64,000 bases of DNA. It comes from Paracoccaceae bacterium. Lineage in GTDB: Bacteria > Pseudomonadota > Alphaproteobacteria > Rhodobacterales > Rhodobacteraceae. The notes under the pieces were generated by a model. That model was not told the origin of the DNA. It saw only the letters and a list, made by a program, of their open reading frames with translations, and did not search any database. Made by a program: the position numbers and the translations under genes. The stretch lies in contig CANJQT010000001.1 of assembly GCA_947476475.1 (NCBI GenBank), forward strand, positions 84,597 to 148,596. Reading direction: 5' to 3'. Position 1 is the stretch's first letter; the number at the start of each line of letters is the position of its first letter. Shown in pieces: positions 55,836 through 64,000 of this stretch.

Positions 55836-57272
55836 ATGTCTGATCAGACCTCAACCAGCAACCAGCTGAAGAAGAATTCGCTTGGCGTCGGCGCAATTAC
55901 ATTCCTGGTCGTGTCAGCGGCCGCGCCCCTGACCGGCGCAGGGGGCGGCATTCCGCCCTCGATGCTGTTTGGCAATGGCGCGGGTATCGCCGGAAGTTTT
56001 CTGATCGTGACACTGATCCTTCTGGCGTTTTCGGTCGGTTATGTCGCCATGTCGCGCCATGTGAAAAACGCGGGCGCCTTTTATGCCTTTACCGCTCAGG
56101 GGCTGGGCGGGCGTGCCGGCGGGGCCGCGGCGATGATCGCAATCCTGTCCTACAATGCCATGCAGATCGGCCTGATGGGCCTCTTGGGCGCGGTCGCCTC
56201 TGGCACCTTCGCCCAGTGGGGCATCGACCTGCCTTGGTATGTCTGGACCTATGTGGCGATCGCGCTGGTGGCGGTTCTTGGCTACCGTCAGGTGGACCTG
56301 TCGGCCAAAGTGCTGATGGTTCTGGTTCTGGCCGAATTCGCCATTGTGGTTCTGCTGGACGCCTCGATCCTGGTTTCGGGCGGCGCGTCCGGCCTGAACC
56401 TCCAACCCTTCGCCTGGAGCCAGATCACCAGCGGTGTGCCGTCGATCGGAATCCTGTTCTGCTTTGCGGGGTTCATCGGGTTCGAAGCGACCACCATCTA
56501 CTCGGAAGAGGCAAAGAACCCGTCTGTGACCGTGCCTAAAGCTACCTATGTCTCGGTTCTGGCCATCGGTATCTTCTATACGATCACTGCCTGGCTAATG
56601 GTTATGGGCATCGGGATGGACAATCTTCTCCCCACCATCGGCGGTTTGCCGGATCCGTCGGCCTTCCTCTTCGTGCTGGGTGAAACCTATATCGGCGGAA
56701 CCCTGACCGCAGTCATGGGCGTCTTGTTCATGACCTCGATCTTCGCCGCCGTTCTGGCCTTCCACAATGCCGTGGCGCGCTACAAGTTCGTGGCCGGGCG
56801 CGAAGGGATCCTTCCCGATGCGATCGGCGTCACCCACGACACCCACAAAAGCCCGCATATGGGGTCGATGATCCAGACCGCGCTTGCGCTCTTGGTGGTG
56901 ACCCTGTTCGTGGCCAAGGGGCTGGACCCGGTGTTGAACCTGTTCGTCTGGCTGACCCAGATGGGCACTCTCGGTGTGCTGGGTTTGATGGCGCTGACCT
57001 CTTTCGCGGTCATCGCCTTCTTTTCGCGCGATGCGATGGGCGAAGGGGCCATGTCCACCAAGGTCCTGCCATTGATCACCGGGCTGATCATGGCCGGGCT
57101 GTTCGTGAAGATCTTCATGGACTTCGGCGCCTTGACCGGATCCGAAGGCATGTTGTCCTGGGCCTTGCCCGCCTTGGTCCCGGTTCTGGGCGTGGTTGGC
57201 TATCTCTTGGCATCTGGCCTCGCCAGCCGCGATCCGGCCCGCTTTGCAGACATGGGCAATACCAAGGCCTGA
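55836..57272 (+). CDS. APC family amino acid/polyamine permease
   Basis: 'NSLGVGAITFLVVSAAAPLTGAGGGIPPSMLFGNGAGIAG', 'GFIGFEATTIYSEEAKNPSVTVPKATYVSV'. Confidence 0.9.
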   Translation: MSDQTSTSNQLKKNSLGVGAITFLVVSAAAPLTGAGGGIPPSMLFGNGAGIAGSFLIVTLILLAFSVGYVAMSRHVKNAGAFYAFTAQGLGGRAGGAAAMIAILSYNAMQIGLMGLLGAVASGTFAQWGIDLPWYVWTYVAIALVAVLGYRQVDLSAKVLMVLVLAEFAIVVLLDASILVSGGASGLNLQPFAWSQITSGVPSIGILFCFAGFIGFEATTIYSEEAKNPSVTVPKATYVSVLAIGIFYTITAWLMVMGIGMDNLLPTIGGLPDPSAFLFVLGETYIGGTLTAVMGVLFMTSIFAAVLAFHNAVARYKFVAGREGILPDAIGVTHDTHKSPHMGSMIQTALALLVVTLFVAKGLDPVLNLFVWLTQMGTLGVLGLMALTSFAVIAFFSRDAMGEGAMSTKVLPLITGLIMAGLFVKIFMDFGALTGSEGMLSWALPALVPVLGVVGYLLASGLASRDPARFADMGNTKA

Positions 57273-57287
57273 TCACAAAAGACCGAC

Positions 57288-57311
57288 AGGGCGGCTGGCA
57301 ACGGCCGCCCT
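57288..57311 (+). terminator. Rho-independent terminator after APC permease
   Basis: AGGGCGGC-N8-GCCGCCCT followed by TTTC. Confidence 0.65.
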
Positions 57312-57333
57312 TTTCATGCCGAAAGGACGTTCC

Positions 57334-58824
57334 ATGCCCGCCCCCACCCAAGCCGACATCACCCGCCTTGCCGCCACCGCCCTTGCCCCGCAAAAGCTGC
57401 TGATCGAAGGCAAACGCATGGAGGGCGAGGGTGGCGAGACCGAAGTTTTCTCGCCCATCGACGGAAGCCGCCTGACCACGACCGCCTCCGCCTCTGCCGC
57501 CGACGTGGCGCGCGCCGTAGCCTCTGCCCGCGCCGCCTTCGAAGATGGGCGCTGGTCGCGCATGGCGCCTTCGGGCCGCAAGGCGGTGCTGCACCGGTTG
57601 GCTGACCTGATCGAAAGTCATGCGCTGGAACTCGCGGTCCTTGGCGTGCGCGACAATGGCACCGAAATTTCGATGGCGCTGAAGGCTGAACCCGGCAGTG
57701 CGGCGGGCACCTTCCGCTACTACGCCGAAGCGATCGACAAGTTGTATGGCGAAATCGCCCCCACCGCCCGCAACGTGCTGGCGCTGGTCCACCACGAACC
57801 GGTTGGCGTGGTGGCGGCAATCGTACCCTGGAACTTCCCGCTGATGATCGGCTCATGGAAGATCGCCCCTGCGCTTGCGGCAGGCAATTCCGTGGTGCTG
57901 AAACCCGCCGAAACCGCATCCCTGTCGCTGATCCGCCTGGCCGAACTGGCACTCGAAGCCGGTGTTCCCCCCGGGGTCTTCAACGTGGTCACCGGCCCCG
58001 GGCGGGTGACGGGCGAGGCGCTCGGTCTGTCGATGGATGTCGATATCATGGTCTTTACCGGATCGGGCGCCACCGGCCGCAGGCTTCTGGATTATTCCGC
58101 CCGTTCGAACCTGAAGCGTTGTTATCTGGAACTGGGCGGCAAAAGCCCCAACATCATCTTCGCCGACGCCCCCGATCTGGCCGCCGCGGCCAAGGCCGCC
58201 GCCACTGCCATTTTCCGCAATGCCGGTCAGGTCTGCGTGGCCGGATCGCGCCTGCTCGTCGAAGACAGTGTGCAGGACGAGGTGCTGAAGATCCTGCGCA
58301 AGACCACCGAAGGCATGAAACCCGGCAACCCGCTGGACCTCTCCACCCAGATCGGCGCGGTAAATTCACCCGCCCAACTTCAGGGCAACCTGGCCTTCGT
58401 TGCTGATGCCGTCCGCGACGGCGGGCAGATCCTGACCGGCGGCAAACAGGCACTGCAAGAAACCGGCGGCTGGTACATGGAACCAACCATCGTCACCGGC
58501 GTAGGGCCTTCCCACCGCCTGTTCCGCGAGGAAGTCTTCGGCCCGGTCCTTGCCGTGACCTCCTTTACCGACGAAACTGACGCCCTGCGGCTGGCAAATG
58601 CCACTGACTATGGCCTGGCCTCGGGCGTGTGGACTTCGAACCTCTCACGCGCCCACCGCATGGTGCGCGGCATCCGTGCGGGTGTGGTGCATGTGAACAC
58701 CTACGGCGGGTCAGACGTGACGGTGCCCTTGGGCGGCGTCAAACAATCGGGCAATGGCCATGACAAATCCTTGCATGCTCTTGCCAAATATTCCGATCTG
58801 AAAACCGCCTGGATCCAGCTTTAA
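57334..58824 (+). CDS. Aldehyde dehydrogenase family protein (PuuC-like)
   Basis: 'VGVVAAIVPWNFPLMIGSWKIAPALAAGNSVVLKPAE', 'LELGGKSPNIIFADAP', 'FRNAGQVCVAGSRLLV'. Confidence 0.92.
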   Translation: MPAPTQADITRLAATALAPQKLLIEGKRMEGEGGETEVFSPIDGSRLTTTASASAADVARAVASARAAFEDGRWSRMAPSGRKAVLHRLADLIESHALELAVLGVRDNGTEISMALKAEPGSAAGTFRYYAEAIDKLYGEIAPTARNVLALVHHEPVGVVAAIVPWNFPLMIGSWKIAPALAAGNSVVLKPAETASLSLIRLAELALEAGVPPGVFNVVTGPGRVTGEALGLSMDVDIMVFTGSGATGRRLLDYSARSNLKRCYLELGGKSPNIIFADAPDLAAAAKAAATAIFRNAGQVCVAGSRLLVEDSVQDEVLKILRKTTEGMKPGNPLDLSTQIGAVNSPAQLQGNLAFVADAVRDGGQILTGGKQALQETGGWYMEPTIVTGVGPSHRLFREEVFGPVLAVTSFTDETDALRLANATDYGLASGVWTSNLSRAHRMVRGIRAGVVHVNTYGGSDVTVPLGGVKQSGNGHDKSLHALAKYSDLKTAWIQL

Positions 58825-58836
58825 GGGGGCAACCGC

Positions 58837-60060
58837 ATGGGCAACCGCATTCTGGTCGTCGGCACCTATGACACCAAAGACGACGAACTGACCTACATCG
58901 CCAAGGTGATCCGCGCCCAGGGCGGCGAAGTGCTGACCATGGATGTGTCGGTTCTTGGTGACCCCAAAGGACAGACTGATTGGTCAAAGCATGATGTGGC
59001 GGCCGAGGCGGGATCATCAATCAAGGCCGCGATTGCCTTTGATAACGAAAATTCCGCCATGCAGATCATGGCCGAAGGTGCGTCCAAACTGGCCGCACGC
59101 CTGCACCGACATGGCCGGTTCGACGGGGTGATCGTGCTGGGCGGGTCAATGGGTACCGATCTGGCGCTTGACGTCTGCGCAGCCCTGCCGCTGGGCGTGC
59201 CGAAATATGTGGTTTCCACCATCAGCTTCTCGCCCCTGATCCCGCCAGGGCGGGTGGCAGCCGATATTCAGATGATCCTTTGGGCGGGCGGGCTTTACGG
59301 GCTGAACTCTGTCTGTCGGGCAACCCTGTCGCAGGCGGCGGGGGCAGTGCTTGGGGCGGCCCGGGCCGTTCAGATGCCAAAAGGGGATCAGCCGGTGATT
59401 GCGATGTCGGGCTTCAATTCAAAGGTCGTGAACTACATGGTAGCACTCAAGCCCGCGCTGGAAGAACGCGGCTATGAGGTGGCGGTGTTCCACGGAACCG
59501 GCATGGGGGGCAGGGCGCTTGAAAGCCTTGCCGCGCAGGGCGCCTTTGCGGCGGTCATGGATCTGGCGCCGCAAGAGGTGGCGAACCACCTTTTCGGTTC
59601 GCCGATCAGCGCGGGCGAAGACCGGATGACCAATGCCGGTCTGCGCGGCATCCCGCAGATCCTGTCGATCGGCTGCCTTGATCTTGTCGATCTGGTGGGC
59701 TGGCAGCCCCTGCCCGCGCTGTTCAAGGACACACCGGCACATGCGCACAACCGCCTGCTGACCACGGTGCTGCAAACGCCCTCGCAGCGGCGCGAAGTGG
59801 CGCGCGAGATTTGCAGAAAACTCTCCACCGCAGTGGGGCCGGTTGTCTTCATCTTGCCGGTAAAAGGCGGGCATTGCTGGGACCTGCCCGGTCAGCCCCT
59901 GTGCGATCCCGAAGGACTGGCGGCATTTTGCGACGAGTTGCGCCTGCATTGCCCGGCCAACGTCACGCTGGTTGAACTCGACGCCCATATCAACGATGTG
60001 GCTTTCAGCAACGCCGTTCTGGCCACCTTCGACGACTGGCGCGCCAAGGGCATTGTCTGA
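58837..60060 (+). CDS. Tm-1-like ATP-binding domain-containing protein (UPF0261)
   Basis: 'ILVVGTYDTKDDELTYIAKVIRAQGGEVLTMDVSVLGDP', 'FDGVIVLGGSMGTDLALDVCAALPLGVPKYVVSTISFSPLI'. Confidence 0.9.
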   Translation: MGNRILVVGTYDTKDDELTYIAKVIRAQGGEVLTMDVSVLGDPKGQTDWSKHDVAAEAGSSIKAAIAFDNENSAMQIMAEGASKLAARLHRHGRFDGVIVLGGSMGTDLALDVCAALPLGVPKYVVSTISFSPLIPPGRVAADIQMILWAGGLYGLNSVCRATLSQAAGAVLGAARAVQMPKGDQPVIAMSGFNSKVVNYMVALKPALEERGYEVAVFHGTGMGGRALESLAAQGAFAAVMDLAPQEVANHLFGSPISAGEDRMTNAGLRGIPQILSIGCLDLVDLVGWQPLPALFKDTPAHAHNRLLTTVLQTPSQRREVAREICRKLSTAVGPVVFILPVKGGHCWDLPGQPLCDPEGLAAFCDELRLHCPANVTLVELDAHINDVAFSNAVLATFDDWRAKGIV

Positions 60061-60076
60061 CGGCGGGCTGTGGATC

Positions 60077-60153
60077 TGGCGATCCCAGGAGGACTCGAAC
60101 CCCCAACCTGCTGATTAGAAGTCAGCTGCTCTATCCAGTTGAGCTATGGGACC
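60077..60153 (-). tRNA. tRNA-Arg (anticodon TCT), CCA encoded
   Basis: Reverse complement GGTCCCATAGCTCAACTGGATAGAGCAGCTGACTTCTAATCAGCAGGTTGGGGGTTCGAGTCCTCCTGGGATCGCCA; cloverleaf stems pair, anticodon loop CTTCTAA. Confidence 0.95.
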
Positions 60154-60236
60154 GCGCCCCTCCCTTTACCGGGCACTGGCGCCCTTAGGCAAGAGGAACC
60201 GCCTTGCGGGCCTGCCACTATGACCCCTGAAAACGT

Positions 60237-60266
60237 CAGACCGCCCGCTGTGCAGCGGGCGGTCTG
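60237..60266 (-). terminator. Rho-independent terminator downstream of GGN-repeat gene
   Basis: CAGACCGCCCGCTG-TG-CAGCGGGCGGTCTG (14-bp perfect arms), followed on the minus strand by ACGTTTTC. Confidence 0.8.
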
Positions 60267-60316
60267 GTTACACAGGGTCCGGCAATTCCCGGCCTAAATG
60301 GGCGCGTGGTTCGCGC

Positions 60317-61183
60317 CTATTGAACCGTTGTAATCGGTGTGCCGGTCGTGCCGCTGGCGTCGGCCAGCTCATCCTCGGCCACGGCCCGCGTCACGCCAAG
60401 CCGGTCTGCCAGCTCGTTCAGCAGATCCTCGGTCTGTTCGGGCGGCAGATCCTTGTTCGACTCATCGACGATGCGCGCTTCCGATTCGCTCAGAAATGCG
60501 TCCAGCGCCGCTTGCTCTGCCGCTTCCAGCAAGTCCGCCGCTGCGGCATCCGCCTCGGCCTGCGCCGCCACCAGATCCACGGTATCGCAGTTCGCGGTAC
60601 AGCTGACTACGCCGCCGTCGACAGCAAAGACCGGGTCGCCCTCGACCGCGCCGCTGTTCAGGGCATCAGCAAGCGCCTGATCGCTGACTTCCAAAGTCTC
60701 GTCACCCACGAAGGAATCAAGCGCCGCCTGTTCCTCTTCGGTCAGAACTTCGCCCGCTGCCGCCTTGGCCGCCAGTTGGTACTGTGCCAGCGCCCCGACC
60801 GTGCCTTTGAAATTCTGATTGCGGATATGCGCGTCCAGCGCGGCCTGATTTGCGTTCGACGCATTCCATTTGCCCAGGTCGCTGGGATGAAGCGATGCGC
60901 CGGGTTCGGTCTCAAGGCTTGCGTTCGTCGTTGTCTTCGCCGCATTGGTCTTTGCAGCACCGTTACCATTGGCGTTGCCGTTACCGCCGCCGTTGCCATT
61001 ACCGTTACCGCCGCCATTACCGTTACCGCCGCCATTGCCATTGCCGCCCTTCGCAAAGGCGGCCCCGGCGTCGGACTGGAACGGAACAATTGTCGGCACT
61101 GCGGCCAGCGCAAAGGCCAGGACCAGCGTCTGGGCCAATGCACCAGCCCGCTGGCTGCGGGCCTTCGGATCAAACTTTTGCAT
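60317..61183 (-). CDS. Secreted low-complexity GGN-repeat protein, hypothetical
   Basis: 'MQKFDPKARSQRAGALAQTLVLAFALAAVPTIV..AFAKGGNGNGGGNGNGGGNGNGNGGGNGNANGNG'; AAGGA RBS upstream of ATG. Confidence 0.75.
   Translation of the reverse strand: MQKFDPKARSQRAGALAQTLVLAFALAAVPTIVPFQSDAGAAFAKGGNGNGGGNGNGGGNGNGNGGGNGNANGNGAAKTNAAKTTTNASLETEPGASLHPSDLGKWNASNANQAALDAHIRNQNFKGTVGALAQYQLAAKAAAGEVLTEEEQAALDSFVGDETLEVSDQALADALNSGAVEGDPVFAVDGGVVSCTANCDTVDLVAAQAEADAAAADLLEAAEQAALDAFLSESEARIVDESNKDLPPEQTEDLLNELADRLGVTRAVAEDELADASGTTGTPITTVQ
60959..61048. repeat. Degenerate tandem repeat encoding Gly/Asn-rich tract
   Basis: Repeating ccgttaccgccgccattgcc-type units on plus strand. Confidence 0.8.
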
Positions 61184-61368
61184 CTGTGACATCCTTTTTT
61201 GCTGCGCGATCGGCTTCACCATCGCAGAAACGACGACTGGTATTTCGACTTGGATCATTTAGCCAACATTCTGGCGAATCTGTGGCGGCCCCGGCCTGAC
61301 GCAAGAATGCGCGGGCTTTTTTTCGCGATATGGCAACTTGGGCGCGCGGATTTTGTCACCTTGCAACC

Positions 61369-61836
61369 CTAGCGCAGCAGGCAGGTCATGAATGTGCTGT
61401 TTGGGTCGGGGCCATAGTCGGCAAAGGGCGCGCACTCTGTAAAACCCGCCGTCCGGTATAGCGTGCGCGCCGGTTCAAAGCTCGCCTGCGACCCTGTCTC
61501 AAGGCTCAGGCGCTGCAACCCTGCCGTCCGCGCTTCGATGATCAGATGGTTCAGCATTATCCGCGCCAGCCCGTGCCCGCGCGCCTCGGCCAGTATATGC
61601 ATCGACTTGATTTCGCCGCCGCCGTCGCCCAGATCCTTGACCGCCCCCATTCCAACGGCATGCCCGGCCCGCCGCATCACGAAAAAGCTGATCGACGGAT
61701 CGCACAGCCGCCCGGCGTCCATCATGTGAATGCTGCCGGGTGGCGTATCTTCATGCATCGCAGCCGTATGGCGTTCGAACAGCAGCGCAAGATCGGCCCC
61801 AAGCGGACTTTCCCGACCGATGATGATCTCATCCAT
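61369..61836 (-). CDS. GNAT family N-acetyltransferase
   Basis: 'AVGMGAVKDLGDGGGEIKSMHILAEARGHGLARIMLNHLIIEARTAGLQRLSLETGS'. Confidence 0.92.
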   Translation of the reverse strand: MDEIIIGRESPLGADLALLFERHTAAMHEDTPPGSIHMMDAGRLCDPSISFFVMRRAGHAVGMGAVKDLGDGGGEIKSMHILAEARGHGLARIMLNHLIIEARTAGLQRLSLETGSQASFEPARTLYRTAGFTECAPFADYGPDPNSTFMTCLLR

Positions 61837-61859
61837 GTAAAGCCGCCCCCCCTTGCCGC

Positions 61860-63335
61860 CTATTGGCCCATCATGGCGCCAAGCGCTGACAGATCCAGAT
61901 CGTTGACTTTCAGGGTGCCGGGCTGGGTGCCATCCAGCTTCCAGATCAGTTCGCCCACGCCGCCCTGCTTGGCGATGCCCCGCGCCATCGCCAGCACCGG
62001 GCCGGCACTCTGCGCCACCTCTGCCGGTCCCTTGTTCAGGGCTTCGATCACGGCATCCATGCCGATGGCCCTGACAGTGCCCTGTCCGGTGGGCGGGGCG
62101 CCATTCACGGTCACATTCACCGCGCCCTCGAAATCAAGTTGATAAAGCGGTGCTACTACCTGACCCGGCGCGAAGGTCACGTAGAAATTGCCCTTCGGTA
62201 GGAGGGCCGATACCAGAGTTGCCCCGACCTCGTCGGTCAGCGGTTTTTCGGCGGTCAGATCCAGCGCCGCCACGATGATCGCTGCAGGTTCGGCAAGGTT
62301 GAAACCCGATCCCGTCACGTCGAACGTGAAGTCGGTCGGCACCAGATCCTTGGCCCACCCCGGCACCAGCCCGTCCGTCAGCGCCAGCCCGCTGACGGTG
62401 ATCTTTTCACGCACTCGGCCGTCTGCCACCAGCCCGGCCATGTCGATGCCAGCCGCAATGCTGTCAGCCGTGCCGCCGCCATAGGGGGTGGTGACTGTCA
62501 GGCCCTCATAGGAAAAAGTCCCGTCCAGCGCATCGAATAAGGGCAGGGCAGCCTGCACCTGCCCCCGCAGCACCTCCTGGTCGGCCTTGATCGCCGCTTC
62601 AGACGGATGCGCCACCAAAAAGGCCACCAGATCAAGAATAGGCGCACTGCGCAGACCTTTGATTGTTCCAGACTGGCGCATCGTTTCAGCGGTGGCGTCG
62701 ATGGTCAGGCCAGCAGGCATCGCCTCGCTTCGGGCCATCGTGATGATTTCCCGGAAACCGGTTCCCGTTGCCGTAAAGGTTCCGTCGGTGCCGACCGATG
62801 TCGCCCTTTCACCGGCGAATTCGGAATGCATCGCAGCAATGCTCTGGGTCACGTCCTGACCGGGGGCTTCCGGCGTCGCCGCCACCTTCTGCGTCATCGC
62901 CATATCGGTCATGTCGGCAGTCCAGCTTTGGAAACCCGACAGGCTTTCGTCAAAGATGCCGTTCATCGACATGGAACCGATCTGCATCGACATCTCCATG
63001 GCCTTGGGCGCGGTCATGGAAAAACTCACAGGTTCGTTCTGTGCCACGGCCCACAGACCACCGCCCTGATCGGTCAGGGTCAGGTGTTGTGCGCTCAGGG
63101 TTATGGCCCCGCCATCGGCCGGGACCAGCGCCACAAGCGGGGCGGCATCCAGCGTCACCGCATAGCTTTCGCCATTGGGCATCACCGTCACCACGCCTTC
63201 GGTCTTGCCCAGATAGCGCTGCAGAACCTCGGTCAGATGGGCGGCCCCTTCGGCTGTCGCCGGGGCGGCAAAGGCCTGACCGGCGGCAACGGTCCAAAGG
63301 GCGGCGATCAATGCCAGACGGGAGTGGAACGACAT
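61860..63335 (-). CDS. DUF2125 domain-containing periplasmic protein
   Basis: Signal peptide 'MSFHSRLALIAALWTVAAGQAFAAPA'; long beta-rich sequence with 'VPTDFTFDVTGSGFNLAEPAAIIVAALDL'. Confidence 0.65.
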   Translation of the reverse strand: MSFHSRLALIAALWTVAAGQAFAAPATAEGAAHLTEVLQRYLGKTEGVVTVMPNGESYAVTLDAAPLVALVPADGGAITLSAQHLTLTDQGGGLWAVAQNEPVSFSMTAPKAMEMSMQIGSMSMNGIFDESLSGFQSWTADMTDMAMTQKVAATPEAPGQDVTQSIAAMHSEFAGERATSVGTDGTFTATGTGFREIITMARSEAMPAGLTIDATAETMRQSGTIKGLRSAPILDLVAFLVAHPSEAAIKADQEVLRGQVQAALPLFDALDGTFSYEGLTVTTPYGGGTADSIAAGIDMAGLVADGRVREKITVSGLALTDGLVPGWAKDLVPTDFTFDVTGSGFNLAEPAAIIVAALDLTAEKPLTDEVGATLVSALLPKGNFYVTFAPGQVVAPLYQLDFEGAVNVTVNGAPPTGQGTVRAIGMDAVIEALNKGPAEVAQSAGPVLAMARGIAKQGGVGELIWKLDGTQPGTLKVNDLDLSALGAMMGQ

Positions 63336-63431
63336 AAAACAGCTCCTGTGGGAAAATGGCCTGCGGTGCAAACAAGTCTGCTCACGCAAATGACAAGGCC
63401 GCCCGCAGGCGGCCCGTTCAGAAAGCTGGCC

Positions 63432-63743
63432 TCAGTGGGTCCAGACTTCCTTGCGGTCTGTCGCGAAATTTTCGCCGTAGCCGCGCGGGCGCACATTTAC
63501 CTTGCGGGCATGCGGTTCAGTCACGTCATAGACAATGCCCTTTGCCTGCGCATAGGCCTCTGCCGCGTCACGGCTTTCAAACCGCAGCCGCACCTGCGTC
63601 TGGGTGTCGCCCGATCCGGTCCAGCCCATCAAGGGATCAACCGCCCGGCTTTCACTGGGGGCGAATTCCAGAACCCATTGGTGGGTCTTGGCGGTTCCCG
63701 ACTGCATGGCGGTCTTGGCTGGCTGATAGATGCGGGCGCGCAT
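63432..63743 (-). CDS. ETC complex I subunit (NDUFS4-like) family protein
   Basis: '[70 protein letters not shown]'. Confidence 0.9.
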   Translation of the reverse strand: MRARIYQPAKTAMQSGTAKTHQWVLEFAPSESRAVDPLMGWTGSGDTQTQVRLRFESRDAAEAYAQAKGIVYDVTEPHARKVNVRPRGYGENFATDRKEVWTH

Positions 63744-63916
63744 GGCATACTCCGTTGGCGTGCCCCCTTATCGAAAATGTCGCGCCGCCGCGCAAGGGGG
63801 CACAGCTGATATTGCGCGGCAGACCGCCTCCGACGGCAGGGCGTCAAGGTCCTTTGGTGCAATCACCTTGAACAAGAACAAAAACAGATCAAATGTGGGA
63901 TAGCCAAGGATTCGCC

Positions 63917-64000
63917 ATGCCCCACAACAACACCAACATCCCCGCCCCCCGCCCCGAAGTTCTGACCCGTCCCAAACTGGAAGGCGGCAGGCGGTTTGTG
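63917..64000 (+). CDS. uvrB: Probable excinuclease ABC subunit B, N-terminus (truncated by window end)
   Basis: 'MPHNNTNIPAPRPEVLTRPKLEGGRRFV' resembles the N-terminus of Rhodobacterales UvrB; only 28 codons visible. Confidence 0.55.
   Translation, partial: MPHNNTNIPAPRPEVLTRPKLEGGRRFV

Noticed and set aside
60959-61048. CRISPR-like repetitive tract
   Set aside because: No constant repeat/spacer alternation; it is a coding Gly/Asn tandem repeat
63397-63414. Hairpin GGCCGCC-CGCA-GGCGGCC as a terminator after the NDUFS4-like gene
   Set aside because: Arms pair, but only a weak TTGT follows on the minus strand; not confident enough to annotate

Overview
High-GC alphaproteobacterial (Rhodobacteraceae-like) chromosomal window with dense operons. 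I saw no phage, IS element, CRISPR array or rRNA. From left to right: (1) a NitT/TauT-type ABC importer with a HisD paralog, an FAD oxidoreductase, an XRE-cupin regulator, an ArgE-like M20 deacylase, a flavoprotein monooxygenase, RidA and DUF1028, which looks like an uncharacterised N-compound catabolic locus; (2) plsY, pyrC, an ORFan and pyrB, then UDG, moaB, NlpC/P60 and a leucyl aminopeptidase; (3) beta-carbonic anhydrase with SbtA-like bicarbonate permease and SbtB-like PII protein; (4) a TPR lipoprotein-like gene interrupted by an amber codon, then asd and an MFS transporter; (5) an APH-fold kinase and class-III PLP enzyme pair; (6) a large cluster of a TMADH-like flavoprotein, non-pyrrolysine MttB-like methyltransferase, CocE-like hydrolase, Dpp-type ABC importer, TetR regulator and DddP-like M24 protein; (7) an opgG-(orf66)-opgH-opgC glucan operon in which opgG is frameshifted at an A5 run and opgH is preceded by an in-frame ORF ending in TGA; (8) a Rieske oxygenase with a CCGA tetranucleotide repeat upstream; (9) a cyanophycin locus (cyanophycinase, CphA and a second stand-alone Mur ligase); (10) an aminotransferase, IclR, APC permease, ALDH and Tm-1-like locus; (11) tRNA-Arg(TCT), a GGN-repeat secreted protein, GNAT, DUF2125, an NDUFS4-like protein and the start of a probable uvrB. 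The most interesting item is the TMADH-like/MttB-like/DddP-like cluster (27.7-40.6 kb), a candidate pathway for a methylated amine or sulfonium compound. All family calls come from reading the translations; no database search was run.
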